A DNA stretch of 64,000 nt from the NCBI GenBank assembly GCA_963681505.1, contig OY811972.1, positions 650,375 through 714,374 on the forward strand, given 5' to 3'. Positions 1-11,499 of the stretch are shown piece after piece. A program made the translations under genes and the position numbers. The notes below the pieces were generated by a model. That model saw only the letters and a program-made list of their open reading frames with translations, was not told the DNA's origin and ran no database searches. Within the stretch, counting starts at the first letter, position 1. Every line of letters begins with the position of its first letter. Origin of the DNA: Eunapius fragilis. Its lineage: Eukaryota > Porifera > Demospongiae > Spongillida > Spongillidae.

Positions 1-459
1 GGTTTAGCTTTTAATTTTAACCCTGTGTATTTCTTCACAGCGAAGAGACATGTAATGACCATTACTTATAAATATGGTACCTCAGGGTTGCTATGGATGC
101 ATCTCGCACGATTCCCCGTATGTAATTATCATTTTCTTGCACTGCTGGATCACATGACAATGTTGGTTATTGGTAGCTACTTTGGTGTGGTTATGTTGTG
201 TAGCAGGTGAAAAAATTCCTTACGCAGATTGGTAACCATGACAAAGGGTGTGGCTTTAGGCCTTGCACACCAGACTGTTACACTGGAGTGTTTCGTCATC
301 TCTCTCACTTCGAGAGCTATTAGTTAAATAATATAATTAATGCATTACTAGTTAGTAATGTTTTCCAATATGAACCAATAGACCTGTCCCGACTGTTATA
401 AGGTTAAGAATGGTGTACAACAAGGCTTCAAAATGAACTTAACTTGGTAGTCCCCTCCT
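1..459. other. PSMA2 intron sequence, no exon seen
   Basis: This is presumably part of the intron before the last PSMA2 exon. I looked for the preceding exon (a strand matching the KRYNEDLELEDA region of the human protein) and did not find it, so it probably lies left of the window. The stretch is AT-rich and holds no recognisable repeat or RNA gene. Confidence 0.4.
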
Positions 460-775
460 GCCCCCCTTAGAGGGATTAGTCCCCTCCTGACCCCCTTGAG
501 GGATTAGTCCCCTCCTGCCCCCCCTCCCCCCCCTCTAGAGGGATTAGTCCCCTCCTGACCCCCCTAGAGAGATTAGTCCCCTCCTGCCCCCCCTAGAGGG
601 ATTAGTCCCCTCCTGACCCCCCTAGAGAGATTAGTCCCCTCCTGCCCCTCTAGAGGGATTAGTCTCCTCCTGCCTTTCCCCCAGAGGGATTAGTCCCCTC
701 CTGACCCCTTAGAAGGATTAGTCCCTTCCTGCCCCCCCCCCTAGAGAGATTAGTCCCCTCCTGACCCCCTTGGTG
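460..775. repeat. minisatellite, about 27-30 bp unit
   Basis: About eleven imperfect copies of a unit reading roughly GAGGGATTAGTCCCCTCCTG followed by a C-run. The copies vary mostly in C-run length and in TGAC versus TGCC. It lies in the last PSMA2 intron. Confidence 0.9.
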
Positions 776-1006
776 TACGAATCCTGTCTTACTGTTAATA
801 AAATACTTGCATTATTCAACATTACTATGGCTGCAAAATTGCTTTGCAATGAAATAGTTAGTTAAATGCCGTGCTAGTGACTTGGCCTTAATCTCTGCCC
901 AATTCCTCCATGCTACTAAACCAAAGCTAAATAGAGGTGGGAGGAGCCTAGCTAATGGCTTGGTTGTCATAGCAATTCTCTCATCTCTTCCCCTCACCTA
1001 ATGTAG

Positions 1007-1123
1007 GAAGGCTTTGATGGCCAAATGACTGAGGACAACATAGAGATTGGTATTTGCAATGTTGATGGATTCAGAAGACTACAACCTCACGAAGTCAAGG
1101 ATTACCTCACTGCCATCCTGTAG
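1007..1123 (+). CDS. PSMA2: proteasome subunit alpha type-2, last exon
   Basis: This is the 3'-terminal coding exon of the alpha-2 subunit of the 20S proteasome, which forms part of the gate ring of the proteolytic core in cytosol and nucleus. The acceptor is ATGTAG|GAAGGC and the exon is 39 codons in phase 0, ending in TAG. It encodes the family's C-terminus: [14 protein letters not shown], then [17 protein letters not shown]. The human protein has [21 protein letters not shown] and ends VKDYLAAIA, so the match is close. No intact earlier exon is in the window. It converges on DARS1. The last 12 codons are duplicated at 35264-35300. Confidence 0.93.
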   Translation, partial: EGFDGQMTEDNIEIGICNVDGFRRLQPHEVKDYLTAIL

Positions 1124-1505
1124 GGAGGGGAGGGGCATGGACACACCCACACACTTTCATCTTTGCATCGTTGACTGGTGATGGCCATGTGTGTGTGTGT
1201 GTACATTGTATGACATTATGAGTGTAAGTTGTGTAACAGGCATGACGTAGCCATACAACATCATTAGCACTAACCAATCTTACAGTCTAAAGAAAAGAAA
1301 AAAAAGCATTTTTCATACCATTGAATACATCTATGGATTCTGTCAATACCGTATATGGATTTCCATACTCAAGGAGTGATCCTCTTGGGGTCTCTAGGAA
1401 ACATGGATGTCTTCCTGATGTTATTTCAGGCCCAAGTACAGCATGCATACTCGTTCAAGACCTAGGAGGAGAATGCATCTGTTGCCATGCCGACCGAAGA
1501 TGACC
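1084..1505. repeat. left copy of PSMA2/DARS1 junction direct repeat
   Basis: This stretch matches 35264-35745 in the same orientation: the end of the PSMA2 exon, the GAGGGGAGGGGCATGGACAC 3' flank, a TG microsatellite, and a DARS1 last exon on the minus strand. The copies differ by scattered substitutions and by TG-run length (short here, over 30 bp on the right). Homology fades at about 1505. See the finding on the block between the two copies. Confidence 0.9.
1369..1461 (-). pseudogene. DARS1: decayed copy of DARS1 last exon
   Basis: The minus strand keeps the AspRS C-terminal words [11 protein letters not shown] and [12 protein letters not shown]. One extra T in the ATTTCAG stretch (ATTCAG in the intact exon at 35598-35689) shifts the frame within the exon. 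No upstream DARS1 exon lies next to it in this copy: the exon encoding [15 protein letters not shown], present at 35754-35825, is missing beyond about 1505. It is therefore a duplication relic and not a functional exon. Confidence 0.88.
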
Positions 1506-2384
1506 CACTGATCATGACTGTTCAGCTCCGTAAAACCAAAAGGCGTACTTTAATAAGTACATCTCCATAGGTCATATGGATCCTTTCAGTTTCCATGGTT
1601 AGCTATTTTCTCTGCTAGGCAACCTTATAGAAAACCTGTTCACGCCCATATTAATGTTTATCTCCAGAACAAAATCCTTATTTTAAAAGGATGTCATTAT
1701 CCTAAGGATCGTCTTATACATTGCATGCTTTTGATAACTAAGCAAGGTAAATAAAATTAATGCTATGGCATAACTGCATACTGAATAGCCTCCATAACAA
1801 GCTTAGATTATTTGTGTCAATATGATCAATGTCCTTTTGTTAAAACAGGGAGGAAGTGGTGCATCCTTATTTAAGAATTGAAGCATCCTTATAGAGTTTA
1901 CTGACCATAAACACCATAAAATTTGATTTTCCCTGAAATTCTGTTGTACCAGCTACTCACAACCTTATTCGGCATCTTGTGGCTAATTAGTTATTTCACA
2001 GCACGTCAAAATTAATACAAGTACGTCACTAGTTGTGTATTACAATGATTACAGTGAATTTCAAAGTGATGAGATGTTCCACATTATTGCTAGATAGACA
2101 ACTTTTTATTACCATACACACATACACTTAGACAAAAATAGTTACATAGAAATGAACACTTTTGGAAAATAATAAAACCACATCATATGCGATCGTTGGT
2201 CATGGGCGAGCTTTATATAGTAACGCAATCATGCATTGCTATGAGCTCAGTTGCAACTTACCCTGCTCCGGCCCTGGAAGACAACGAAACTGCAACAGAT
2301 AATGCGCGATGTATAAATCGTTTGACGAATCGATGCTGCGTGGTTTCGTCATGCACGCGCGCGGCGTCACCTTTTGCGCTCATC
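1506..2384. other. unassigned AT-rich sequence
   Basis: I see no recognisable gene, RNA or repeat. The short ORFs (80 codons or fewer) have no family resemblance. This is where homology to the DARS1 3' region stops. Confidence 0.4.
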
Positions 2385-2509
2385 AGGGCCGCCAAGAGCC
2401 AGCCCGGGCCCGGGGCAAATTTTTTCTAGGGCCCCTAGCCTAATGAATATAATCAATCTCATTAAATCTTTAAACGCTATCACTTACATCAAACCAGAGG
2501 CGAATCCAA

Positions 2510-2542
<33 letters not shown>

Positions 2543-3170
2543 CGGCGGGGGTTTGGGGGTTGCAACCCCCCCTTTCATATAAGGTACCGCCCCCTCTTCT
2601 GCTAAACAGCCCCCCCTCCCCCTCCCCGTATTTTGTATCGGGCCTGAAGCGCCGGACAGCACCCCCCCCCCCCCCATCCCCCACGCTTTTCGTATCGGGC
2701 CTTAAGTGGACGGCCCCCCCCCCCCCCCCCCTCTCCACCCGCACGCTTTTTGTATCGGGCCATAAGTGGACAGCACCCCCCCCCCCCGTATTTCGTATCG
2801 CGGGTCTCAACCCCCCCTTTTGGAAAATCCTGTATCCGCCCCTGCAAACCCATGTTGTTTTAGCGAATTCTGCCCTTTGACCCTTCAGCACGCATTGCCT
2901 TTTCCCTTCTTTTCTGGGCGCCTGATTTGTGATGGTAGCTCATTCTTGCAGCTCGTTAAACAGAAAGTGTAAACCAAGACGCTGATCGGTTACAACGGTC
3001 TGGGCCCCGAAACTAATTAGCAACTAAGCCATTCATTATCGTCCAGGCCTGAGGGGGCGTGCCTAAGGACTAATAAAGGGCGTGGCTCTAAAGGCCCGGG
3101 CCCCATTGAGGCCCGGGCCCGGGGATTTTGCCCCCCCTGCCCCCCCCTCTCATTGGGGCTGGCGCTCATG
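2385..3170. mobile_element. nested MITEs with GC-rich inverted ends
   Basis: The outer ends are inverted relatives: GCCAGCCCGGGCCCGGGG near 2399 and GGCCCGGGCCCGGGGA near 3110. Inside lies a second element (2495-2844). Poly-G and poly-C runs between them give long glycine/proline ORFs on both strands that are not genes. Confidence 0.5.
2495..2844. mobile_element. hAT-like MITE with CAGRGGCG termini
   Basis: The left end reads CAGAGGCGAATCCAAGG. The right end, reverse-complemented, reads CAGGGGCGGATACAGGAT. These resemble the CAGGGGCGGATC-type termini of hAT MITEs. A short direct repeat CAAACC touches both ends. The interior repeats a CGTATCGGGCC motif three to four times between C-runs. No transposase is encoded. 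Confidence 0.6.
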
Positions 3171-4510
3171 CACGCACTGAGTATAGTGCGGCGGCCCGAT
3201 AGTCAGCGGGGGGCTTGACTTGGGCGTATACAGTGCTCGCTAAGTTGAGTCTAGTGAAGGCAATGAAGTATACAAGACCCATCTGAAAAAGGCATGAGAT
3301 TGTCTGCTAATAAATGTGGTCCCAAAAACATCCCCATCTCTGCCCGTATAGTTTCCCCGCACACATCCATGGAGTACCCTGTTCCTATACAGTATCTGCA
3401 GCAATTGATGTGGGAAGATAGGTCCAAACCTTCCTCTGGCCATGGAAATATAAGATAAGATCTTTGACTAGGGTAGATGCAGCTTACCTTCATAGAGGTC
3501 CACCGAGAGATATTAGTTGGCACAAAATGAGTGACAAAAAAATGTGTGAGTTCTGCCACCATCGTTATATTGCACAGAGAAACACAAAGTGGTAATGCCA
3601 TTCATATGGCACTCCAGTATGCAAATACAATCCTAGCAACCTCTAGACTTCACAGTGGATGTCAGTCAGCAGCATGTATTATTAAAACTGTAAGGAGACT
3701 GGAAGTGTTACATGCAGTGTCTAAAGAATCAACATCCTCATCGAGTTGAAGAATTCATAGCACAATGCTGCATGGTAGGAAGGTTTAGGACAGGCTGTAA
3801 AGGAAAGCACAATTCAAAGCCATTATAAGCTAGGTGTCCGCAGAGTATGCAGTGCAAGCCAGACTTCTTGTTCAATACAAAGATAGACATTTGTTGCTAT
3901 CAGAGGTCCCTATGTTGTTGGTCAAATTGGAGTGGTAAATTCTACGCAAGTACCTTACTGAACAAGAAAATCCTAAGGAAGTCAACCTGGATATAAGAGT
4001 GATTTGATGAAGTGAATTCAAGAATAGCAAGTACCGGCTGTATTAAGTCTTTCTTCAACTATAGGTACAAAGTAAGTATACGGTAGAATGCGGACAATTT
4101 TGTTGCATCGCACATTATCGTTTATGTATGGATGCTTGAATCTAACCCTAATGAGGGCCATTGCAGGGGCCATTCTAGTCAGAGCTTTTGGGCCAACAGG
4201 GCTGTTTATTTAAGTACATAGAATTATTTAATGCTGTTAGTAGTAGTTTAGTGTGTGCATGTTTAATGGTAACTGTTGATGTATCATGGTAGTTCTATAC
4301 ACTCGTTGGCTTATGCTCTAGACTTATTAGGTAGATGCTTAAGTTGGAAAGAAATATATATATAACAACACTCAGAACAAACGCAGCATTCACCGTCTTC
4401 ATGAATCGACCCGGGTAGTGAAATTATTTTCTTTTTTTTTTAACTAGCGTACCTTAAAAAGGCTATTATAAGAGATTATATACAAGAACTGAGCTCTAGA
4501 GCTCTACACA
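3171..4510. other. unassigned region beside foldback half-element
   Basis: There are several short ORFs (116 codons or fewer) in different frames of 3240-4080, with no recognised domain. It could be decayed interior of the foldback element whose arm begins downstream, because the equivalent interior of the second copy is lost in the assembly gap. That is inference only. Confidence 0.3.
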
Positions 4511-7322
4511 GGGGAATGTATGTTGGTATAAGCCTTTTATGAAATTATTATACCCTTATCAGTACAGATTGTGGGTGGCCAGTGGTTTACATAGACAAGC
4601 AAGCATGGTAGAATGGTACATGGTAGAATCCAAAGTACCTTGTACATGCTCTACATGGAAGTTAGAACAAGTAGTTTTGAACTACATGCGTGCATGTCAA
4701 TGCACTAAGGTTTTTCAAAAAACAAAGTACACTATAAGTAAGGAGAGGGGGGAAAGAGGAGGGGGTGGAACATCTGATGTCCCTGCCTAATTGTTGGCAG
4801 TGCCTACTAGGTTGTTGCATCGTCACCTTTTTAGTTGTAAAATAACCAATGAGAGGTTATATAATATATGCTGAAGTGCCAAAATGATTCCGGGTGCTTG
4901 CAAATTTACAACACATTGACTTACAATACCAATAGTTTAAAGCTGGATAAATAAGGAATTGTATCTTCCGACACATGTTTCTTATCATTTATTTATGCAA
5001 TGGAAAGAAAGGTAGAAAGAGGAAGAGGAGAGGGAGGAGGAGGAGGTGGAGGAGGGGGAAGGGTGGATGCAATGGGAAGAAAGGTAGAAGGAGGAGGAGG
5101 AGAAGGGGATAGAGGAGCGGGAGGATAAGGTGGGGGTGGATGCAACGGAAAGAATGGAAGGAGGAGGAGGGGGAGGAGAAGGAGGATGCAACAGGAAGGA
5201 AGGTTAAAAGTAGGAGGATGAGGATGAGGAGGAGGTGTGGATGCAATCAAAAGAAAGGAGGAGGGGGAGGGTAGGTGGGTAGGAGGGAAAATGAGAGGGA
5301 GTAAGAGGAGGAGGGGAGGGGGAGGGAGGAGGAGGAGGGGAGGAGGAGGGAAGGTGGAGGATGGGTGGATGAAGGAAGATAGGAAGAGGAGGAGAAGGAG
5401 GGGGAGGGGAGGGGAGGGGAGGAGGATGGGTGGAGGAAAGTAGATAGGAAGAGGAGGAGGGAGAGGAGGAGGAGGGGGAGGGAGGGGAGGAGGAGGGGTG
5501 GATGGAGGAAGATAGGAAGAGGAGGAGGGAGAGGAGGAGGAAGGGCGAATGAGGGAAGATAGGAAGAGGAGGAGGGAGAGGAGGTAAGAAGGAGGAGGAG
5601 AAGGTGGGGGTGGATGCAACGGGAAGAATGGAAGGAGGAGGAGGGGAGGAGGGGAGGATGCAACGGGTAGGAAGGTAGAAGTAGGAGGATGAGGAGGAGG
5701 AGGGGGAGGTGTGGATGCAATCAAAAGAAAGGAAGAGGGGAAGGGGTAGGTGTAATAGGAAGGAAGGTAGGAGGGAAAATGAGAGGGAGTAAGAGGAGGA
5801 GGAGGGGAGGGGAGGAGGAGGGAGGAGGAGGAGGAGGAGGGAGGAGGAGGGAGGAGGAGGAGGAGGAGGAGGAGGAGGAGGAGGAGGGAGGAGGAGGGAG
5901 GAGGAGGAGGAGGAGGAGGAGGAGGAGGAGGAGGAGGAGGAGGAGGAGGGAGGAGGAGGATGGGTGGATGAAGGAAGATAGGAAGAGGAGGAGGGAGAAG
6001 AGGAGAAGGAGGTAGAGGAGGGGAGGAGAAGGTGGGGGTGGATGAATGGAAGGAGGAGGGGAGGATGCGACGGGTAGGAAGGTAGAAGTAGGGGAGAGGA
6101 GAAGGAGAGGAGGAGGAGGAGAGGGGGATGGAAGGAGGGGAGGAGGAGGGAGGAGGAGGGGAGGAGGAGGGAGGAGGAGGGAGGAGGAGGGAGGAGGAGG
6201 GGAGGAGGGGGAGGAGGATGAGTGGATGAAGATAGGAGGAGGGGGAGGGGAGGGAGGAGGAGGGGGTGGAGAGGAGGAGGGGAGGAGGATGGGTGGATGA
6301 AGATAGGAGGAGGAGGGTAGGGGAGGGAGGAGGAGGGGGTGGAGAGGAGGAGGGGAGGAGGAGGATGGGTGGATGAAGGAAGATAGGAAGAGGAGGAGAA
6401 GGAGGTAGAGAAGGGGGTGGAGAAGGTGGGGGTGGATGCAACGGGAAGAATGGTAAGATAGAAAAAAAGACAGTGAGTATGAATGGTCTAGAGAGATATG
6501 CCATACTGAGTAAAGGTACTGCAGTTTGTGTACCAGATAACTGACTGTCACAAGCAAGTCATCCGGTCCCCAGACTAGTGTAGAGGGTGTAGAGGGTGAA
6601 GAAGGTGGCCCCATGATTAGAAGGCATGGTACATAAATGCTTACATGTACATGCCACAAACTGAGCAGATATAGAAAAAGGGTGCACAATATAAACTCCA
6701 TGAATATTCACATCCATCATAAGCGATACATGTGAACGTACGATTGATCTCGTTGACATGCGCCATCTTCCAGATGAGGATTTCAAGTGGATTTACTGTT
6801 TTATGTTGAAACATAGCGTGCAAGGTACGATCGCTTATATACCACGTAGAACGATCAAAGCGGGTTCATTTACCTAACTTCAAATTTAAAGGACGGGGCC
6901 ATTACATAATTGCATATTGGAAGAATGGGAATTGGGTTGCTAACGTGAGTGGCGCGAAATGTCGAATTACTTTGAAAATCCATATCTCCGTAACGGATAA
7001 GAAAAAACCTAACGATCTGCAGAAATCAATAGCTACAGGACCCTTCTATGTACACTCCAAATTTGATATGTTATTGTCACTCGTATCTGGAGAAATGTGG
7101 AATCTTAACCCATTGGGTTAGAGACCTTTGTAACCATGGCATGGAAAATATGTAGAGCGCCAAAATCGGTTTGCACAGAGAGAACTGATGTGTAAACAAG
7201 TGTACGAAATTTGAAAAGAAAATATAAAACCATTGTGAAGATATGTTGCTTTGTGCAACGTACAATTTTTATAGTGATAAAATTTAAACTTCAGAAGGGT
7301 GATTTTGCTGGACACCGTCCCA
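4511..7322. mobile_element. one-armed copy of GGA-rich foldback element
   Basis: 4511-4985 matches 26260-26760 (interior sequence starting GGGGAATGTATGTTGGTATA). It is followed by a purine-rich arm (about 4990-6450) of GGA repeats, and a conserved tip of about 850 bp ending ..GCTGGACACCGTCCCA at 7322. The same arm and tip occur at 26760-29611 and, inverted, at 24303-26059. No left arm is present here, so this copy is truncated or rearranged. The long Pro/Ser or Gly/Glu/Arg ORFs across the arm are repeat translations. Confidence 0.85.
4990..6450. repeat. purine-rich GGA higher-order repeat arm
   Basis: Nearly every base on the plus strand is G or A. Simple GGA runs (the longest near 5820-5960) are interspersed with recurring words: ATGCAATCAAAAGAAAGGA (near 5241 and 5715), GATGGGTGGATGAAGGAAGA, and GGATGCAACGGGAAGAATGG. 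The words recur in the same order, so this is a tandem array of composite units and not a plain microsatellite. Confidence 0.9.
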
Positions 7323-7369
7323 TATAATGTCATTTATCCTATATACCCGTACACATCCGCATGCGTGAT

Positions 7370-7495
7370 GCGTTACATGTACTGAGTCGCTATATAAGAA
7401 TCATGCACCATCAGATGCGTACAACATTTTTAATTCTGACAGCAGCATCGCTGCTAGCTGAATCGTGCATGCGTCTTTGGACATTATTTGGTATA
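7370..7495 (+). pseudogene. detached intron segment of tyrosinase copy
   Basis: 7385-7490 closely matches 32940-33030, the end of intron 2 of the intact tyrosinase gene (shared words GATGCGTACAAC, CAGCATCGCTGCTAGCTGAA, GCATGCGTCTTTGG). The rest of this copy resumes only near 10280, so about 2.8 kb was inserted into the duplicated intron. Confidence 0.8.
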
Positions 7496-7499
7496 TGTA

Positions 7500-7770
7500 A
7501 AACATTCTATAACGAGAGAGTTGTTGCGATATAGGATTGACCAATGGTGGTGTAAAAAGCGCAGAAACAAGAGTGACAGAAATTTTACTGGAAAATTGAA
7601 ATAGGCCTATATTTAGCCCATTACTCAGGCATGCGCTGTTATATTGTGAGTGTGCTAAATATAGGCCTATTTCAGTTTTCCAGTAAATTTTTGTCACTCT
7701 TGTTTCTGCACTTTTTACACCACCATTGGTCAATCCTATATCCCAACAACTCTCGTTAGAGAATGGTTTT
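7500..7770. mobile_element. palindromic MITE, family A, copy 1
   Basis: Two arms of about 120 bp form a near-perfect hairpin: AACATTCTATAACGAGAG..GGTGGTGTAAAAAG on the left and CTTTTTACACCACC..CTCTCGTTAGAGAATG on the right, around a loop near 7635. Relatives lie at 11774, 23588 and 34868, with partial copies near 15845 and 22370. It is non-coding. Confidence 0.85.
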
Positions 7771-7952
7771 ATTTGCTTGTTTCATAAGTTATTTTTCACC
7801 CTGTCATAGCAGTATCGTAGTCAATAATCAAATGTAGGAAGAGCGTGGACGATCCCCTTTATCTCTTAATGCAAGAACAAATAACTTTAATAGCACTGCT
7901 GGTGGTGGGGGCAGGAGTGATGGTGGGAGCAGTGGCTGGTGGTGCTTTTCAG

Positions 7953-9110
7953 ACAGTACTATGCATCCTGGAGCCTTCACGAGGTTAGTGGAACTGGGGG
8001 GGCTGGCAGAAACCCTCAAGTGTCTTGACAGTATCGACTTCAAGTGAGTCAGGGGTGTGTGGTCCCCAGACCATTGGGGGGGGGGGGGGGGAGGGGGGGG
8101 GGGGGGGGGCATGATCCCCACTGAGATTAATGAATACCAGAGTATGAGGCCATGGATACGGGGGAATATCAGTTGTGTATCCATGGAAGCAGTGGCTACA
8201 GGTTGGTCATATATGCGTAAAAGTGTTGAGAAATAGAAATACAACAGTGGGAATATTTTCAGCTGGAGGTGGAGCAAGTCTTTAATGCTCAAAGAGACTG
8301 TGTGCAGTAGTGTTCAATGGACAGGACTGCAGCCACATCTAGTGCATGTAACCATGGTAATATACCAATGGCACATTAGTGCATGTAACCATGGTATACA
8401 CCAATGGCACACCAATGGCATCAGTGCATGTAACCATGGTAACAATGGCACATCAGTGCAGGTGCACTTGATATCTGTTCTCTGTGCAGTCTGTGCCTTA
8501 GGGGTCTGGACTTTGACAAAGTTGACCTGATGCCCATCAGTTACTCCCCATATCTGTGTTTTAAACAAAGGTATGCCAACATGTGTGTGTGGTGTAGGAT
8601 GTAGTGTGTGCAACATGGTGGTTTTGAGCTGTAATTGCATGTCCACGATCATCTTCATGTGTATATGTTGACCATCTTCATGTTGACACTTTCATGTTGA
8701 CACCTTCATGTTGACACCTTCATGTTGACACTTTCGTGTTGACACCTTCATGATGACACCTTCATGTTGACACCTTCATGTTGACACCTTCATGTTGACA
8801 CCATGTAGTGTCAAACTTGTTTATTAATATGAGCTGTTAGCTGTTTGTAGCATCAGAACAGGCTTTGTAGCATGTGCATAATAATTACTCCTCCCCTTCC
8901 TCCTCCCCTTCCTCCTCCCCTTCCTCCTTCCCTTCCTCCTCCCCATACAGTAGAGAGAGCATCACAGAAGACACGCTGGAAGCACAACGTCACAACAGTT
9001 CACAGGATGACCAATCAGTGCAAGGTGACATAGCTGATGAACTTGTCAGGACCAAGGAGCTGCTCAGGGTTGAGAGGGAACAGAAAGCGCAGCAAGTCGA
9101 GAAAAGTTGA
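7953..9110 (+). CDS. RUN-domain protein fragment, three exons
   Basis: Exons 7953-8043, 8490-8570 and 8951-9110 have good splice sites and matching phases (2, 2, then stop). Exons 1-2 read PGAFTRLVELGGLAETLKCL then DSIDFNLCLRGLDFDKVDLM and ISYSPYLCFKQR. This resembles the C-terminal end of a RUN domain as in RUNDC3-type proteins (GTPase-linked trafficking adaptors), where an 'IDFNLxLKG..D' stretch precedes a 'YxPYLKF' motif. Exon 3 is acidic, then predicted helical (DELVRTKELLRVEREQKAQQ), and ends at TGA. Upstream exons are absent and the segment sits inside the duplicated tyrosinase intron. It is therefore probably a captured 3' fragment, and whether it is expressed is unknown. The RUN assignment is by eye. 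Confidence 0.5.
8330..8805. repeat. two minisatellites in RUN-fragment introns
   Basis: 8330-8460 carries irregular copies of GCATGTAACCATGGTA and CAATGGCACA. 8680-8805 carries about nine copies of a 14-bp unit, CACCTTCATGTTGA. Confidence 0.85.
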
Positions 9111-10280
9111 TCTGTGCTTCAGGCCCCAACAACCATAAACCTCGACTGCCAAAGGCAATGCACACACCCACCCAAGCTCCGAGCACTTTGCATCATTGCT
9201 GGCATGTTTCTGTTTTCAGCCACCTGAGCAGTTGACCCATGCACTTGTCACACTCGCTTCATGTAGAGTAATTGGAGTAAGCGGTGATGTGACAGTTATG
9301 CCAAAGGCTGCAGGTTTCCCCTAGCACCCAATTAGGAACAAGCACGTCGGCCGACCTTGTACGTCGGGCATCATGCCCCAAACTTCCATCTGGCCACCAA
9401 TATCAGCTTGCCCTACAAGATTCGAAAAAAGCATCCCGAAGCCCATTGTGGCGAGAGACCACAGCACCATTATACCGACAAGTTAGTGCATGATGGCCCA
9501 AGGATCGATTAATTTTATTATTTTTACGAATTTCCAATTAAGAGAATACAAATGATACAGCGAACAAACACACATACGCGATTAGGATACACACACAGTG
9601 AAAATGCAGATAAACGGAGAACAGATAAAACTTATAGGATGAGCACATGAAATCAATTGGACTCTCAAGAAGATTTGCTGTTGATGGTCGATGGTATGAG
9701 GACCGTGAGCCTCGGAGACAAGCTATTGCAGAACGCGAAGCTCAATCTGCAATGAAGCCAGAACAAGGTAAGGCTGTAAGGTTGCTCCTTCTTTTCAGCT
9801 ATTAAGGAAGCAATTCTTTTGTACACGACCGTTGCAGTGGGACCAAGACCACCCGAGGTTGAAAATACAAGAGGTGAAAAGCAACCATGCTCAATTTCTC
9901 AGACTCTGTGTTCGCATGAACTTCGTTTGTCCTGTTCTAGACGGCGATGACACTGAGCAAGTGGTGTGTTTGCATAAGATTTAAAAAGGGATTGAACACC
10001 TTGACATAAAAAACCTTCTGCCTGTTCTTGGACCAAAAATTTTCTGCCACCACATCTAAACGATCATCGTTGACTGTTTTGTATTTAAGCTGCTAGCTCT
10101 CCTGACAGAGTTTGTAGGCAAGGTTCTGTTTCCACCGTTGTGTGGCATACCTCAGTGAGTAGTGATGTTGTGATATCATGTGAGGTTTACTACATGTTGT
10201 AGTTATCAAAAAACATTTACAGGACACCTCACAATTACTAGCTCACATCAGTTTCCTCATGCGCGTGCATGCAGATTACG
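9111..10280. other. intergenic; possible small exon near 9646
   Basis: Mostly unassigned. 9646-9767 reads as a 41-codon open stretch (MKSIGLSRRFAVDGRWYEDR, then a basic helical tail) ending at a GTAAGG donor-like site. The nearest downstream acceptor would make an intron of only about 30 bp, too short to trust. No family recognised. Confidence 0.25.
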
Positions 10281-10321
10281 TTATATTTTACTATTATAAT
10301 TTGATGCGCGTCTTGCCAAAA

Positions 10322-11474
10322 AAACTTGCAGTGGATCTGGCACACAATATGACGCATGCGGACGACGTTGTACCTGCGCCAATGGCGTTCTTGTGAACTG
10401 CTGCCGTGTGAGAAAGGAATGGCGCTCTCTCCCGAAGCCGGGAAGAGAAGTGTGACTATACATACAAGCCGTCTCAACATTTAGTACAGACGATCGATAC
10501 AAGAGTTGTTACTTTGCGCTGGTTGATATACACGAAACGTATTTCTCATCGGGAGTCATCCACGGTGGACCAGACACCGACTTTCTTCCCTGGCACCATT
10601 GGTACATACTCTCAATGGACAACCTCCTGAGGAAGATTAACTGCAAAGTCACAGTACCGTACTGGGATTGGAGCGTCGAAGCGAAAGATTTTCATAACTC
10701 TGCCGTTTGGAACACAAAAAGTGACTTTGGTGGGAACGGTGATCGGAATATAATTGTCCGCACCGCTCCATTCAGCTACCCTAATTCGGTACAGCCAAAC
10801 GGCCAACCGCTGAAGAGGAAATTCTTCCGCGACGGGCCAGAATACAGAGGTACACCGTGAATGAGTTCAGGGAATGGCACGATGGTATCGAGGGCACACT
10901 GCACGACCAGGGTCACTGCGTCATCGGTGGAACGATGTGTATACCGCAGCGTCCTCCAACGATCCCATATTCTTCCTTCACCACGGGTTCATAGACAAGT
11001 TGTGGGCCGATTGGCAGCAGAAAGGCTCCGAGTACCTAAACCTTTCGCGGTATGCCCAAAGCGACAAGCCCATGATTGGAGGGGCGACGCCGAAACAAGT
11101 GTACAACTTGGTTAATCAGCCAGGCTGCGTAAAGGTGTGTGTCCAGGCAACCCTCGATCGTTCGTGTTTCACCGCTGTAATTGGCTGCCCTCTATCACAG
11201 ACCGCTTCCGAAAACTGAGCGAGGAGGCATTCAAATTGTTCCACACACCCCCAAAGGACATCTCGATGGCGGAGAATTGAAGATGCACGCACTACTGAAC
11301 AATTACGACGAGCTAATTAAGGCGCTGGGAGAGAGCGGCTACTCCGTTGGTAAGCCAGCTATAGATCAGCCACGTAGCGGTAGTTTGGGTCTAGAGGGAT
11401 ACCTGTTCCGCGCCATGCTCTCTAATGCGATGTTTGATGGTTCGCCCGTCAAATGTCAGTTTGGTGTCGTGTAG
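10322..11474 (+). pseudogene. tyrosinase paralog, decayed copy of exon 3
   Basis: This is homologous, nearly base for base in long stretches, to exon 3 of the intact tyrosinase gene (33096-34363). It keeps FLPWH, VTVPYWDWSVEAK and NDPIFFLHHGFIDKLW, plus the C-terminal SNA.FDGSPVKCQFGVV. The frame is broken several times. Early codons shift near 10375-10400, part of the block before the second copper site is deleted near 10825, and about 110 bp around the LHSMFRSQL segment are missing near 11165. Exons 1-2 (signal peptide and linker) are absent. The 3' flank (11500-11745) also matches 34384-34665, so this is a segmental duplication and not a retrocopy. Confidence 0.9.
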
Positions 11475-11499
11475 CACTGCATTGATTTAAAAAGTTATA

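Noticed and set aside
1-210. 61-codon ORF after a CTTCACAG acceptor as the preceding PSMA2 exon
   Set aside because: The translation (AKRHVMTITYKYGTSGLL) does not match the PSMA2 penultimate exon.
2374-2972. Gly- or Pro-rich ORFs of up to 168 codons
   Set aside because: Homopolymer G/C runs of a hAT-like MITE; frame depends on run length.
4993-6701. Pro/Ser/Leu-rich ORFs of up to 503 codons, and counterparts at 25006-28576
   Set aside because: Pure translations of the GGA/TCC arrays in the foldback arms.
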